From Rhizobium sp. (GTDB lineage Bacteria > Pseudomonadota > Alphaproteobacteria > Rhizobiales > Rhizobiaceae), in the NCBI GenBank assembly GCA_028290545.1, contig JAQGJP010000100.1, positions 1-63,604 of the forward strand: a DNA stretch of 63,604 nt. The letters are read 5' to 3'. Both the position numbers and the translations under genes were made by a program. Below the pieces are notes generated by a model. It saw only the letters and a program-made list of their open reading frames with translations. It made no database searches and was not told the origin of the DNA. Position 1 is the stretch's first letter; each line of letters starts with the position of its first letter. Below are positions 26,020 to 34,326 of the stretch, piece after piece.

Positions 26020-26790
26020 TCAGAGCCGGCTGATCGACAGCCCGCCATCGGCATCGATGACCGAGCCGGTGGCAAAGCCGAATTTTCCCGATGCGAGGCT
26101 CGAGACGATCGCGCCGACATCTGATGGTTCGCCCCATCGCTTCATCGGCACCAGGCCGGCGGCGATCTGCGCGTCGTATTTCTCCGAAACCTTCGCCGTC
26201 ATGTCGCTACGGATGACGCCCGGCCGCACCTCGAACACACCGACGCCGGTTTCCGCCAATCGCAGCGCCAGCCCTTGCGAAAAAGCAGAAAGCCCGGCCT
26301 TGGTGACGCAGTAATCCAGCCGTTCCGGCGAACTCATGGTCGAGGAGACAGACGTGATATTGATCACCGAACGGGCAAATCCCGGTTCGTTCTTCAGCAT
26401 CGCCCTGACGACTGCCTGGGTGAAGAAGATTGTGCCGCGCAGATTGGTGCCGACGATCGTGTCGAAATTCCGAGGATCGAGGTCGAGGAAATCGCCCCGC
26501 ACCACCGAGGCTATGCCGGCATTGTTGACCAGGCAATCGATCGCGCCGAAGTGGTCGGTCACCGCGTCTATAGCCGATCGATGGCTTGTGAGATCGGCCA
26601 GATCCGACCGGACATAGATCGCCTCGATGCCAGTCGATTTAAGTTCGGAAAGCACCGGATCATCCGTATTTGCCTCGCTGACGCCGGTCAGCGCGATATC
26701 AAAGCCATCGGCGGCCAATGCTTTGGCGATCCCCAGACCGATGCCTCGCCGGCCACCGGTGATCAGCGCCACGGGTCGTTCGCCACTCAT
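26020..26790 (-). CDS. SDR family oxidoreductase
   Basis: This 256-residue classical short-chain dehydrogenase/reductase has the cofactor motif TGGRRGIGLGIA (residues ~11-22), NNAGIA, catalytic Ser in ITSVSST and the YxxxK pair in YCVTK. It most likely interconverts a hydroxyl and a keto group with NAD(P)H. It lies between two GMC oxidoreductases and overlaps the upstream one by 4 nt, suggesting a joint oxidation/reduction scheme such as epimerisation of an imported sugar or polyol through a keto intermediate; that is inference. Confidence 0.93.
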   Translation of the reverse strand: MSGERPVALITGGRRGIGLGIAKALAADGFDIALTGVSEANTDDPVLSELKSTGIEAIYVRSDLADLTSHRSAIDAVTDHFGAIDCLVNNAGIASVVRGDFLDLDPRNFDTIVGTNLRGTIFFTQAVVRAMLKNEPGFARSVINITSVSSTMSSPERLDYCVTKAGLSAFSQGLALRLAETGVGVFEVRPGVIRSDMTAKVSEKYDAQIAAGLVPMKRWGEPSDVGAIVSSLASGKFGFATGSVIDADGGLSISRL

Positions 26791-28295
26791 GCGGAGAGTT
26801 CCTTCCGACTGATATGATCGGACACCCGCAGCGCCTGTGCCGCAACCGACAGTGCCGGATTGACCGCCGCAGACGTCGGCAGAAAGCTCGCATCGACCAC
26901 AAACAGATTGACGTGGTCATAGGACCTGCACCAGACATCGAGCGGCGAGGTCTGCGGGTCCGTGCCGATCTTCACCGTTCCGCATTGATGGGACGGCGTG
27001 CGTTTGTCGAACGGCCGCGACAGCACGATCGGGAAACCCGCCTTTTTCAGCACACCCTTCAGTTTACCAACGAGATCGAGATGCGCATCCCAGTTGGTGC
27101 GGTGCCATTTGAGCACGATCCTGTCGCCATCCACCATGATCCGGCTTTCGGGATGCGGGATATCTTCGCTCATTGCGTAGAAATCGATCGCGTGCGCCGA
27201 GATCCGGTTGAGCAGCCATTCGGGGACTTTAGGCATATTGGCCTTGAGGATCGTGCCGGAAACGCGCCCGAGCAGTTGCACATTGCCGAGCGGCGGGCCG
27301 CCCTCGCCGTCCGAGAGATAGAAATCGTTGAAGCCGAAGGTCTTCTGGTAGATCGCGTCATTGCGGAAGAAGGGCGAGATCGCCAGAATGGCGCTCGAAT
27401 TGTGGTTCATGAAATTTCGCCCGACCTGATCCGACGAATTCGCCAATCCGTTCGGATACTTGTCGTTGGCCGAGCGCAACAGCAGCACGGCGGATTGCAC
27501 CGCGCCGGCCGACAGGATCACCAGATTCGGCGAGACCTTTTGCGGCACGCCATCCCGGAGGTAATGCACCGTCTCGATCCGGCTGCCGTCGGGAGAAGTA
27601 TCGAGGCGCGTCACCCGTGATTTCGTCTGCAGCCGTACGTTCTGGTGCTGCAGCGCCAGTGTCAACGACACGGTCTCGGCATCCATCTTGCCGTCGAAGC
27701 TGTTGGGATGCGCGTCCCATGGCGTCCTGGCCTTCTTCAGCCATTGGTCGATATCGATGCCGAGCGGCAGCGAATAGGGATGCATGCCGTTTGCTTTGAG
27801 CTTCGCCCGAACCCTGGCGACTGCCGGCTCGTCGGGGACTGGCGGAAAAGCATAGGGCTGGGAATGATGCGGCTCGGTCGGGTCCTGGCCCAGCGTACCC
27901 CGCACCTGGAAAAGCTGTTCGGCGCGGCTATACCAGGGCTCCAGTTCCTCATAGGGGAACGGCCAGGCCGGCGAGACACCTTCGCCATGCGCCATCTCCT
28001 CGAAATCCTCGCGGCGATAGCGCACTAGCACCGCGCCGTAGAACTTCGAGTTGCCGCCGACATTGTAGTAATTGCCGGGATTGAATGCCACCCCGCCATG
28101 CTCGTACCACATCTCCTTCGGGCGGAAATGGCCGCGCTGGAAAATGGCGCGCTGGTCACGGTTCTCAGGCTGGTCGGCAATGTGATCGCCGGCCTCGAGG
28201 ATCAGGATATCGGCACCCGATGCCGCAAGGCCGGCAGCGACCGTCGCGCCACCGATGCCGGATCCAATAATGACGATGTCGGGCGTCGATTCCAT
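26787..28295 (-). CDS. GMC family oxidoreductase (second type)
   Basis: This 502-residue flavoprotein has GSGIGGATVAAGL at the N-terminus for FAD, NVGGNSKFYGA in the first signature region, and a C-terminal catalytic segment with His in SHQCGTVKIG and Asn in VNPALSVAAQALR. It is diverged from its operon neighbour and nearer to the sugar/polyol and glucose-methanol-choline C-terminal type. No signal peptide is visible. It follows the ATPase gene by 8 nt and overlaps the SDR gene by 4 nt. The likely substrate is the ligand of the adjacent sugar importer, oxidised at a hydroxyl. Confidence 0.9.
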   Translation of the reverse strand: MESTPDIVIIGSGIGGATVAAGLAASGADILILEAGDHIADQPENRDQRAIFQRGHFRPKEMWYEHGGVAFNPGNYYNVGGNSKFYGAVLVRYRREDFEEMAHGEGVSPAWPFPYEELEPWYSRAEQLFQVRGTLGQDPTEPHHSQPYAFPPVPDEPAVARVRAKLKANGMHPYSLPLGIDIDQWLKKARTPWDAHPNSFDGKMDAETVSLTLALQHQNVRLQTKSRVTRLDTSPDGSRIETVHYLRDGVPQKVSPNLVILSAGAVQSAVLLLRSANDKYPNGLANSSDQVGRNFMNHNSSAILAISPFFRNDAIYQKTFGFNDFYLSDGEGGPPLGNVQLLGRVSGTILKANMPKVPEWLLNRISAHAIDFYAMSEDIPHPESRIMVDGDRIVLKWHRTNWDAHLDLVGKLKGVLKKAGFPIVLSRPFDKRTPSHQCGTVKIGTDPQTSPLDVWCRSYDHVNLFVVDASFLPTSAAVNPALSVAAQALRVSDHISRKELSA

Positions 28296-28303
28296 GTCAA
28301 GCC

Positions 28304-29419
28304 TCAGGCAATGCGGGCTTGCGTGGCTGGATCGAAGAACACCGCCTTGTCGAGATTGAAGGCCAGCCGCGTGGTCTGACCGGCATCGATCCGGGCGTCG
28401 GCGCGCAGCCGGGCGACGACTTCCTTGCTGCCAAGCTTGGTGATCGCGAATGTGTCAGAACCCGCAGGCTCGACCACTTCGATCAGGCAATCGCCTTCCA
28501 CGAGATTTTTCGCGTTGCGGTCCGCGCCATCGGGATCGGTCAGGGCTTCCGGCCTGATGCCGAAGATCACCTGCTTGCCGACATAGCCGGCGAGCTTGTC
28601 GCTCGCAGCGCCGACCGGCAGTTTCAGCGGCCCGCCTTCCGGACGGTCGAGAGAAATCGCCAGCCCCGCATCACCGCGTTCGATGGTGGCCGACAGCAGG
28701 TTCATCGCCGGCGACCCCATGAAATCGGCAACGAACAGGTTGGTGGGGTTGTTGTATATCTCCGCCGGCGAGCCGAATTGCTGGACTTCGCCGTCGCGCA
28801 TGACGGCGATCTTGGTGGCCAGCGTCATCGCTTCGATCTGGTCATGGGTGACATAGACAATGGACGTGCCGGTCGACTGGTGCAGCCGCTTGATCTCGAT
28901 GCGCATATCGACGCGCAGCTTGGCATCGAGATTGGAAAGCGGTTCGTCGAACAGGAACAGCTTGGGATCACGCACCAGCGCACGACCCATGGCGACGCGC
29001 TGGCGCTGTCCGCCGGAAAGCTGGCTCGGCTTGCGCTCGAGCAGGTGGCCGATCTGCAGCACCTTGGCGACCTTGTCGATGGCCTGTCTGCGTTCTTCTG
29101 CCGGTACGCCGCGCATTTCCATGCCGAAGGAGATGTTGCCCGCGACTGTCATGTTGGGATACAGCGCATAGGACTGGAACACCATGGCGATGTCCCGCTT
29201 GGACGGATGCAGATCGGAGATGGTGCGGCCATCGACGCGAATATCGCCCTCGGTGATCGATTCGAGCCCGGCAATGGTGTTGAGCAGCGTAGACTTGCCG
29301 CAGCCCGATGGGCCGACCAGCACCAGAAAGCCGCCCTTCTCGAGTTCAAGGTCTATGCCCTTGAGGATTTCTACCGCGCCGAAGCGCTTTTTGAGACCGG
29401 AGATTTCGAGGAAAGCCAT
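28304..29419 (-). CDS. UgpC/MalK-like sugar ABC transporter ATP-binding protein
   Basis: This 371-residue ATPase has Walker A GPSGCGKST, signature LSGGQRQRV, Walker B LFLFDEPLSNLD and a C-terminal regulatory OB/TOBE region (~240-371), the length and layout of CUT1 sugar-import ATPases. It lies directly after the two permease genes (3 nt) and before a GMC oxidoreductase (8 nt) in one operon. It powers import; the C-terminal domain may receive regulatory input as in MalK, but no specific contact can be read. Confidence 0.94.
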   Translation of the reverse strand: MAFLEISGLKKRFGAVEILKGIDLELEKGGFLVLVGPSGCGKSTLLNTIAGLESITEGDIRVDGRTISDLHPSKRDIAMVFQSYALYPNMTVAGNISFGMEMRGVPAEERRQAIDKVAKVLQIGHLLERKPSQLSGGQRQRVAMGRALVRDPKLFLFDEPLSNLDAKLRVDMRIEIKRLHQSTGTSIVYVTHDQIEAMTLATKIAVMRDGEVQQFGSPAEIYNNPTNLFVADFMGSPAMNLLSATIERGDAGLAISLDRPEGGPLKLPVGAASDKLAGYVGKQVIFGIRPEALTDPDGADRNAKNLVEGDCLIEVVEPAGSDTFAITKLGSKEVVARLRADARIDAGQTTRLAFNLDKAVFFDPATQARIA

Positions 29420-29422
29420 GTC

Positions 29423-30367
29423 TTATCCTTTGACGGCGCCCGCCATCAGGCCACGCACGAAGTAGCGGCCGGCGAGAATATAGATGAGGAGCGTGGGCAT
29501 GGCCGCGATCATAGCAGCAGCCATGTTGACATTGTATTCGACGACGCCGGTCGAGGTGTTGACGACGTTGTTGAGCGCCACCGTCATCGGCATCGATTCC
29601 CCGGTGCCGGCATAGGCCGAGGCGAACAGGAAGTCGTTCCAGATATTGGTGAACTGGTAGATCACCGTGACGACGATGATCGGCAGCGAATTCGGCAGCA
29701 TGATCCGCCGGAAAATCTGGAAGAAGCCGGCGCCATCAACCTGGGCGGCCTTTACCAGTTCGGTCGGAAATGCCTCGTAGAAATTGCGAAAGAACAGTGT
29801 CGTGAAGCCAAGGCCGTAGACGACATGGACGAAGACCAGGTTGACCGTCGGATTGCCAAAACCGAAAGACACGCCGAACGTGTTCCGCAGCGTCATGCCG
29901 AAGCGCCCCAGGCTGCCGAGAATCGTCGCCATCGGCAGCAGCACAGACTGGAACGGAATGAAACAGGCAAACAGCATCAGCCCGAACACCAGCGTGTGGC
30001 CGGGAAAGCGCCATTTGGTCAGCACATAGCCGTTGAGTGCGCCAAGCAGTGTCGAGATCACCACCGCCGGAACCACCATCTTGATGGAATTCCAGAAATA
30101 GCCCTTGATGCCGGCGCAGGTAAGCCCAACGCAGGTCTCGCCCCAGGCCTTGATCCAGGGCTCGAAGGTCGGCGCGCTGGGCAGAGCCAGCATGTTGCCG
30201 TTCTGGATCTCGTCCATGGTCTTGAACGACGTGACCAGCATGACGAACAGCGGCATGAGATAGAGGATCGCGAAGAACAACAGCAGTCCATAGATGATCA
30301 TGCGGTTGAGCATCCTGGCGCCGGCAGTGCGCCGCGCCCCGGAGGCGTACGAGTTCGTTGCGCTCAT
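29423..30367 (-). CDS. carbohydrate ABC transporter permease (MalG type)
   Basis: This 314-residue permease has about six hydrophobic helices and an EAA loop near ELVKAAQVDGAGFFQIFRRIMLP. It is the MalG-type partner of the next gene. Its ATG overlaps the upstream permease stop by 4 nt. The family belongs to the CUT1 class, which imports di-, oligo- and monosaccharides and polyols, so a sugar-like ligand fits the receptor and the oxidoreductases in the operon. Confidence 0.93.
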   Translation of the reverse strand: MSATNSYASGARRTAGARMLNRMIIYGLLLFFAILYLMPLFVMLVTSFKTMDEIQNGNMLALPSAPTFEPWIKAWGETCVGLTCAGIKGYFWNSIKMVVPAVVISTLLGALNGYVLTKWRFPGHTLVFGLMLFACFIPFQSVLLPMATILGSLGRFGMTLRNTFGVSFGFGNPTVNLVFVHVVYGLGFTTLFFRNFYEAFPTELVKAAQVDGAGFFQIFRRIMLPNSLPIIVVTVIYQFTNIWNDFLFASAYAGTGESMPMTVALNNVVNTSTGVVEYNVNMAAAMIAAMPTLLIYILAGRYFVRGLMAGAVKG

Positions 30368-31317
30368 CGCGATTTCTCCCGCAGTTCGGAATAGAGATAG
30401 GGCACGATGATTGCCGAAATCGTCATCAGCATGATGATCGCGCTGGCCGAGCCAACCGCCATCTCGTTGCGCTTGAAGGTGTATTCATACATGAAGTTGG
30501 ACGGCAGCCAGGCCGAGCCGCCCGGGCCGCCGCTGGTCAACGCCACAACCAGATCGTAGGACTTGATTGCCATGTGGGCGAGCACGATGAAGGCGGAGAG
30601 GAAGACCGGACGGAGCAGCGGGATGACGATGCGCCGATACAGCTGCCATGTGGTGGCGCCGTCGATCTGGGCCGCCTTCATGATCTCGCCATCGATGCCG
30701 CGCAGGCCGGCGAGAAACATCGCCATGACGAAGCCCGAGGCCTGCCAGACGCCGGCGATCACCACCGTGTAGATGACGAAATCCTTGTTCTTGATCCAGT
30801 CGAAGTGAAAACTCGTCCAGCCCCATTGATGCAAAGTCTGCTCAAGGCCGAGGCCGGGATCGAGAAACCATTTCCAGGCGACGCCGGTGACGATGAATGA
30901 CAGCGCCATCGGATAGAGGTAGATGGGCCTGAGTACACCCTCGCCGCGGATCCTCTGGTCGAGCAGGATTGCCAGAAACAAACCGAGACCCAGACAGATG
31001 CCGATATAGAGGAAACCGAAAATCCCCATATTGGTGATCGACGTGTACCAGCTCGACGGCGGATCGCTCTCGAACGTCCAGCGCCACAGCCGTTGATAGG
31101 CACGCGGACCCGTCAGCACATAGGAGGGGAATGTCTTGGAATTGGTGAAGGACAGGTAGCCGGTCCAGATGATGAAGCCATAGACGAAGATCAGCGTGAT
31201 CACGAAGCTCGGTGCGAGCACGATCTTGGGCAGCGCATCCTGCAGGCGCGAACGAACGGAGGTACGCATCGCGCGCTCCGGCGTCAGGCTGGGTTCGGTG
31301 GTCGCGACAGTGCTCAT
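30364..31317 (-). CDS. carbohydrate ABC transporter permease (MalF type)
   Basis: This 317-residue inner-membrane protein has an N-terminal cytoplasmic stretch of ~35 residues, then about six membrane helices and an EAA-type loop (GEIMKAAQIDGATTWQLYRRI). It follows the receptor gene across an 81-nt gap with a stem-loop and overlaps the next permease by 4 nt. It forms the translocation channel of the CUT1 importer. Confidence 0.93.
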   Translation of the reverse strand: MSTVATTEPSLTPERAMRTSVRSRLQDALPKIVLAPSFVITLIFVYGFIIWTGYLSFTNSKTFPSYVLTGPRAYQRLWRWTFESDPPSSWYTSITNMGIFGFLYIGICLGLGLFLAILLDQRIRGEGVLRPIYLYPMALSFIVTGVAWKWFLDPGLGLEQTLHQWGWTSFHFDWIKNKDFVIYTVVIAGVWQASGFVMAMFLAGLRGIDGEIMKAAQIDGATTWQLYRRIVIPLLRPVFLSAFIVLAHMAIKSYDLVVALTSGGPGGSAWLPSNFMYEYTFKRNEMAVGSASAIIMLMTISAIIVPYLYSELREKSR

Positions 31318-31357
31318 GAAATTCGTCCCCTCCCAGGGCCGTCATCGGTTTTGAAAA

Positions 31358-31380
31358 CCTTCCCCGCAATACGGGGAAGG
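31358..31380 (-). terminator. intercistronic stem-loop after the sugar-binding protein
   Basis: A 9-bp perfect stem CCTTCCCCG/CGGGGAAGG with a 5-nt loop lies between the receptor stop (31399) and the first permease. The downstream bases on the minus strand include GTTTTC but no long U-tract. It probably gives partial termination or mRNA protection so the receptor is made in excess. Confidence 0.6.
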
Positions 31381-31398
31381 CTCGACTTCGTCAGGATA

Positions 31399-32661
31399 TC
31401 AGCGAGCGTCGTCGATCGCCTTGACCAGTTCCGCCACGGCTTCATCCGAAGTCTTGATCTGGCCATGGACGAACTTGGAAACGACATCCTTATAGGCATT
31501 GGCGATAGCCGGAGGCGCGCCATAGCCTTGTGCCAGCGAGCCGAACAGCGTGCCGCCGTCGTTTGCCGCCTTCAGGTCGGCGATGCCCTTCTTGCCGCAA
31601 GCGTCGAAGTCGGTATCCGGCACGTCCGTACGCGCAGGGACCGAACCCTTGACGACGTTGAAGGCCGACTGGAAGCTCTTCGAAAGCGTCGCAGTGGCGA
31701 GCGCGATCTGGGCAGCCTTCTGGTCATCCGGCACGTTGAACATGCCGAACATGTCGGAGTTATAGATCACGCTGCCTTCCGTGCCCGGGAAGCGATAGCA
31801 CAGGAAGTCCGTGTTCGGGGTCTTCTTGGCGGCGACGAATTCGCCCTTGGCCCAGTCGCCCATGACCTGCACAAGCGCATCGCCCTTGATGACCATGGCT
31901 GTGGCAAGATTCCAGTCGCGGCCCGAGAAGTTCGGATCGACATATTGGATGATCTTGGCAAGATTATCGAACGACTTCTTCATCGTGTCTGATTTCAGCG
32001 ACTCTTCGTCGAGATCGTTGAAGGCCTTCTTGTAGAACTCAGGTCCGCCGGTCGACAGCACGATCGAGTCGAACATCGTGGCTTCCTGCCAGTTCTGGCC
32101 ACCGAGAGCGAGCGGGATAACGCCGGCTGCCTTGGCCTTGTCGAGCAGCGCAATCAGGTCGTCGAAGGTCTTCGGCTCGGTGCCGCCGATCTTGTCCATG
32201 ACAGCCTTGTTGATCCACAGCCAGTTGACGGAGTGGACGTTGACCGGAGCTGCAACCCATTTGCCGTCATAGACAGAGAACTTCTGCAGGGCGGCAGGAA
32301 CGGACTTGTCCCAGCCTTCCTTCTTGGCGGTTTCGGTGAGATCGCCCATCACGCCGGCAGCCGCATAGTCGAGCACGGTATAGCCGAGCATCTGAGAGGC
32401 GGTCGGATAGGTGCCGGCGGCAACCATCGCCTTAAGCGCCGTCATGGCCGCATCGCCGCCGCCGCCGGCAACCGGCACGTCTTTCCAGGCAAAGCCTTCC
32501 TTGGCAAGATCGCCCTTGAGCACGTTGAGCGCCGCTGCTTCGCCGCCCGATGTCCACCAATGGAGCATCTGGACTTCCTTGACGTCATCAGCGCGCGCGA
32601 TCCCGCTCGCCGCGCCCATTGCCAATGCTACCATTGCTGTCGTCATCAATAACTTGCGCAT
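31399..32661 (-). CDS. sugar ABC transporter substrate-binding protein
   Basis: This 420-residue periplasmic receptor has a Sec signal ([16 protein letters not shown], cleavage near ARA-DD). The mature N-terminus [20 protein letters not shown] is typical of CUT1 receptors of the glucose/mannose and oligosaccharide group (extracellular solute-binding protein family 1). A strong GGGAGG precedes the ATG at 32661. It is the first gene of a seven-gene operon with two LacI-type operator sequences upstream and a divergent LacI gene. The ligand is probably a sugar or sugar derivative, not determinable here. Confidence 0.93.
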   Translation of the reverse strand: MRKLLMTTAMVALAMGAASGIARADDVKEVQMLHWWTSGGEAAALNVLKGDLAKEGFAWKDVPVAGGGGDAAMTALKAMVAAGTYPTASQMLGYTVLDYAAAGVMGDLTETAKKEGWDKSVPAALQKFSVYDGKWVAAPVNVHSVNWLWINKAVMDKIGGTEPKTFDDLIALLDKAKAAGVIPLALGGQNWQEATMFDSIVLSTGGPEFYKKAFNDLDEESLKSDTMKKSFDNLAKIIQYVDPNFSGRDWNLATAMVIKGDALVQVMGDWAKGEFVAAKKTPNTDFLCYRFPGTEGSVIYNSDMFGMFNVPDDQKAAQIALATATLSKSFQSAFNVVKGSVPARTDVPDTDFDACGKKGIADLKAANDGGTLFGSLAQGYGAPPAIANAYKDVVSKFVHGQIKTSDEAVAELVKAIDDAR

Positions 32662-32774
32662 CGTTTTCCTCCCGGATTGCAAGTTCAATAGAGCGGATGA
32701 TCCGCTGTTCGGAGCCCGCCGCACTCCCCGTGCGATGGGCGGTTGTAACCACGGCGCCGTCGCCGCTTGGATAA

Positions 32775-32786
32775 TTTAAAACGTTA
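32775..32786. promoter_or_regulatory. LacI-type operator, copy 1
   Basis: TTTAAAACGTTA, whose core AAACGTT is near palindromic, lies ~115 bp upstream of the receptor gene. The same TTTAAAACGTT sequence recurs at 32907, and both sit in the 332-bp region between the sugar operon and the divergent LacI gene. A central CG is characteristic of LacI-family operators. No other gene is seen in this gap. Confidence 0.6.
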
Positions 32787-32906
32787 TAAACCCTTACAAG
32801 TCAAGTGCGTCGTTTCGCCTTTTTGCTGTAAAGTTTATATCGCTTACTGTCTGTTTTTACTTTCTTTTCTTGCATCATCCAATCCTCCGACATCTCGAAT
32901 GAAGGA

Positions 32907-32918
32907 TTTAAAACGTTT
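32907..32918. promoter_or_regulatory. LacI-type operator, copy 2
   Basis: TTTAAAACGTTT is the second copy of the 11-base element found at 32775, 132 bp away, an arrangement that permits looping. It lies ~76 bp before the GTG start of the LacI gene, which suggests autoregulation. Confidence 0.6.
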
Positions 32919-32993
32919 CCAGTTCGGCATTGCGTCGGTGCCCGGCTGGCGTTAGTCTCCGCTTATCGAATGCTCTTGGAAAAGACCTGACGC

Positions 32994-34055
32994 GTGTCCA
33001 GTATCGAAGTGCCGACGCCGACCAACAGACGCAACCGGAAGTCCGGAAGGCCGACGCTGCGCACGATTGCGGACCTGACCGGACTTGCGGTCACGACCGT
33101 TTCGCGCGCGCTGTCCGACGATCCGGTGATCAATCACGAGACGCGCAAGCGCGTACGCGAAGTGGCCTCCGAGATCGGCTATTCGCCTGACCGCGCCGCC
33201 CAGAGGCTGAAGACCGGCCGCACCAATGTCATCGCCATCCTGCTGGAACCGCACGAGGAAATCCTCGGCTACGGAACCTCCATCATGGCCGGCATCGCCA
33301 AGGCCCTGCAGGGAACGGCCTATCACCTGATCGTCATGCCGAACCTGCCGCACGCCAGCAATATCGCCGCGGTCAACTACATCATGCGCAACCACATGGC
33401 CGACGGGCTGATCATGTCGCGCACCGAGCCGCTCGACCCGCGCGTCAAGCTGCTGATGGAGCACGATTTTCCCTTCGTCACCCATGGCCGTACCGAGCTC
33501 TCGACGCCCCATCCCTTCGTCGACTACGACAATTTCACCTTCACCTACGAGGCCACCAAGCGGCTGATCGCCAAGGGCCGGCGCAAACCGGCGCTGATCA
33601 GCGGCCCATCGCGCTTCACCTTCGGCGGCCACATCCTGCACGGGTTCATGACCGCCGTGCGCGAGGCCGGCTGCGCCTACGAGATCATTCCGGATATCGA
33701 CCTCGACCACCAGGCCGGCGCGATCCGCGACCGCATCGCACGGCGCTATCGCGAGGGCGACCCGCCGGATGCTTATATGTGCGGCGGCGAAGTCTGTGCC
33801 CTGGCGACGATCACCGGCATGAGCGATTGCGGCCTGACGCTGGGCGTCGAATACGACATCGTCGCCAAGCAGACCTCGCAATTGCTTTCGGCCATCCAGC
33901 CGAAGGTCGAAAGCATCTACGAGGACCTCAAGGCCACCGGCGAGGACATGGGCCGCATCCTGCAGAAGCGTATCGCGGGGGAAACGGACATGAGCCAGCT
34001 TCAGGTACTGCTGTCGCCGCAGCCGCCGTTTTTTGGGAGCAGGAAGGGCGGGTGA
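32994..34055 (+). CDS. LacI family transcriptional regulator of the sugar operon
   Basis: This 353-residue repressor has an N-terminal helix-turn-helix and hinge (LRTIADLTGLAVTTVSRAL at ~22-40) and a periplasmic-binding-protein-like effector domain (~80-345). The start is GTG at 32994. It is divergent from the sugar import operon, with two copies of a TTTAAAACGTT element between them, so it most likely represses that operon until an imported sugar or its oxidised product binds. The C-terminus carries ~15 extra residues (SPQPPFFGSRKGG) that look like read-through into low-complexity sequence. Confidence 0.92.
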   Translation: MSSIEVPTPTNRRNRKSGRPTLRTIADLTGLAVTTVSRALSDDPVINHETRKRVREVASEIGYSPDRAAQRLKTGRTNVIAILLEPHEEILGYGTSIMAGIAKALQGTAYHLIVMPNLPHASNIAAVNYIMRNHMADGLIMSRTEPLDPRVKLLMEHDFPFVTHGRTELSTPHPFVDYDNFTFTYEATKRLIAKGRRKPALISGPSRFTFGGHILHGFMTAVREAGCAYEIIPDIDLDHQAGAIRDRIARRYREGDPPDAYMCGGEVCALATITGMSDCGLTLGVEYDIVAKQTSQLLSAIQPKVESIYEDLKATGEDMGRILQKRIAGETDMSQLQVLLSPQPPFFGSRKGG

Positions 34056-34109
34056 GAGGGGCCGCTCCAAAGCCATGGTTGGAATGATGCCTGTTCGACT
34101 TACTTCCCC

Positions 34110-34232
34110 ATTCCTGTGCTTGTCACAGGAATCCAGTGCGCCGAAGTCCTTCTGCGTGAAAGATGTCCGTTGAAGGGAGTCATTCACGGCGCAGACGCGC
34201 CGTGGCTGGATTCCTGTGACAAGCACAGGAAT
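34110..34232. repeat. perfect 27-bp inverted repeat, arms 34110-34136 and 34206-34232
   Basis: The arms match exactly as reverse complements and start from ATTCCTGTGCTTGTCACAGG; each arm also contains its own CCTGTG/CACAGG dyad. The ~69-bp centre is GC-rich. It lies in the 271-bp gap between the convergent LacI and aldehyde dehydrogenase genes, where it could act as a bidirectional terminator. Sequences of this type are scattered in Rhizobium and Agrobacterium genomes. Confidence 0.85.
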
Positions 34233-34326
34233 GAGGGAGTGTGGGGTGGCTGTGGTGCCACAATCAAACAGTCGTCTCCGCATCTTCTCCCTCCCTTCCT
34301 TGTTTGCCTTACTCCAGAGCCCAACC

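Noticed and set aside
28319..30394. 691-codon open frame on the plus strand opposite the sugar ABC genes
   Set aside because: It is antisense to well-recognised ATPase and permease genes, has no ribosome site, and reads as His/Arg/Gly-rich sequence typical of the complement of GC-rich coding DNA.
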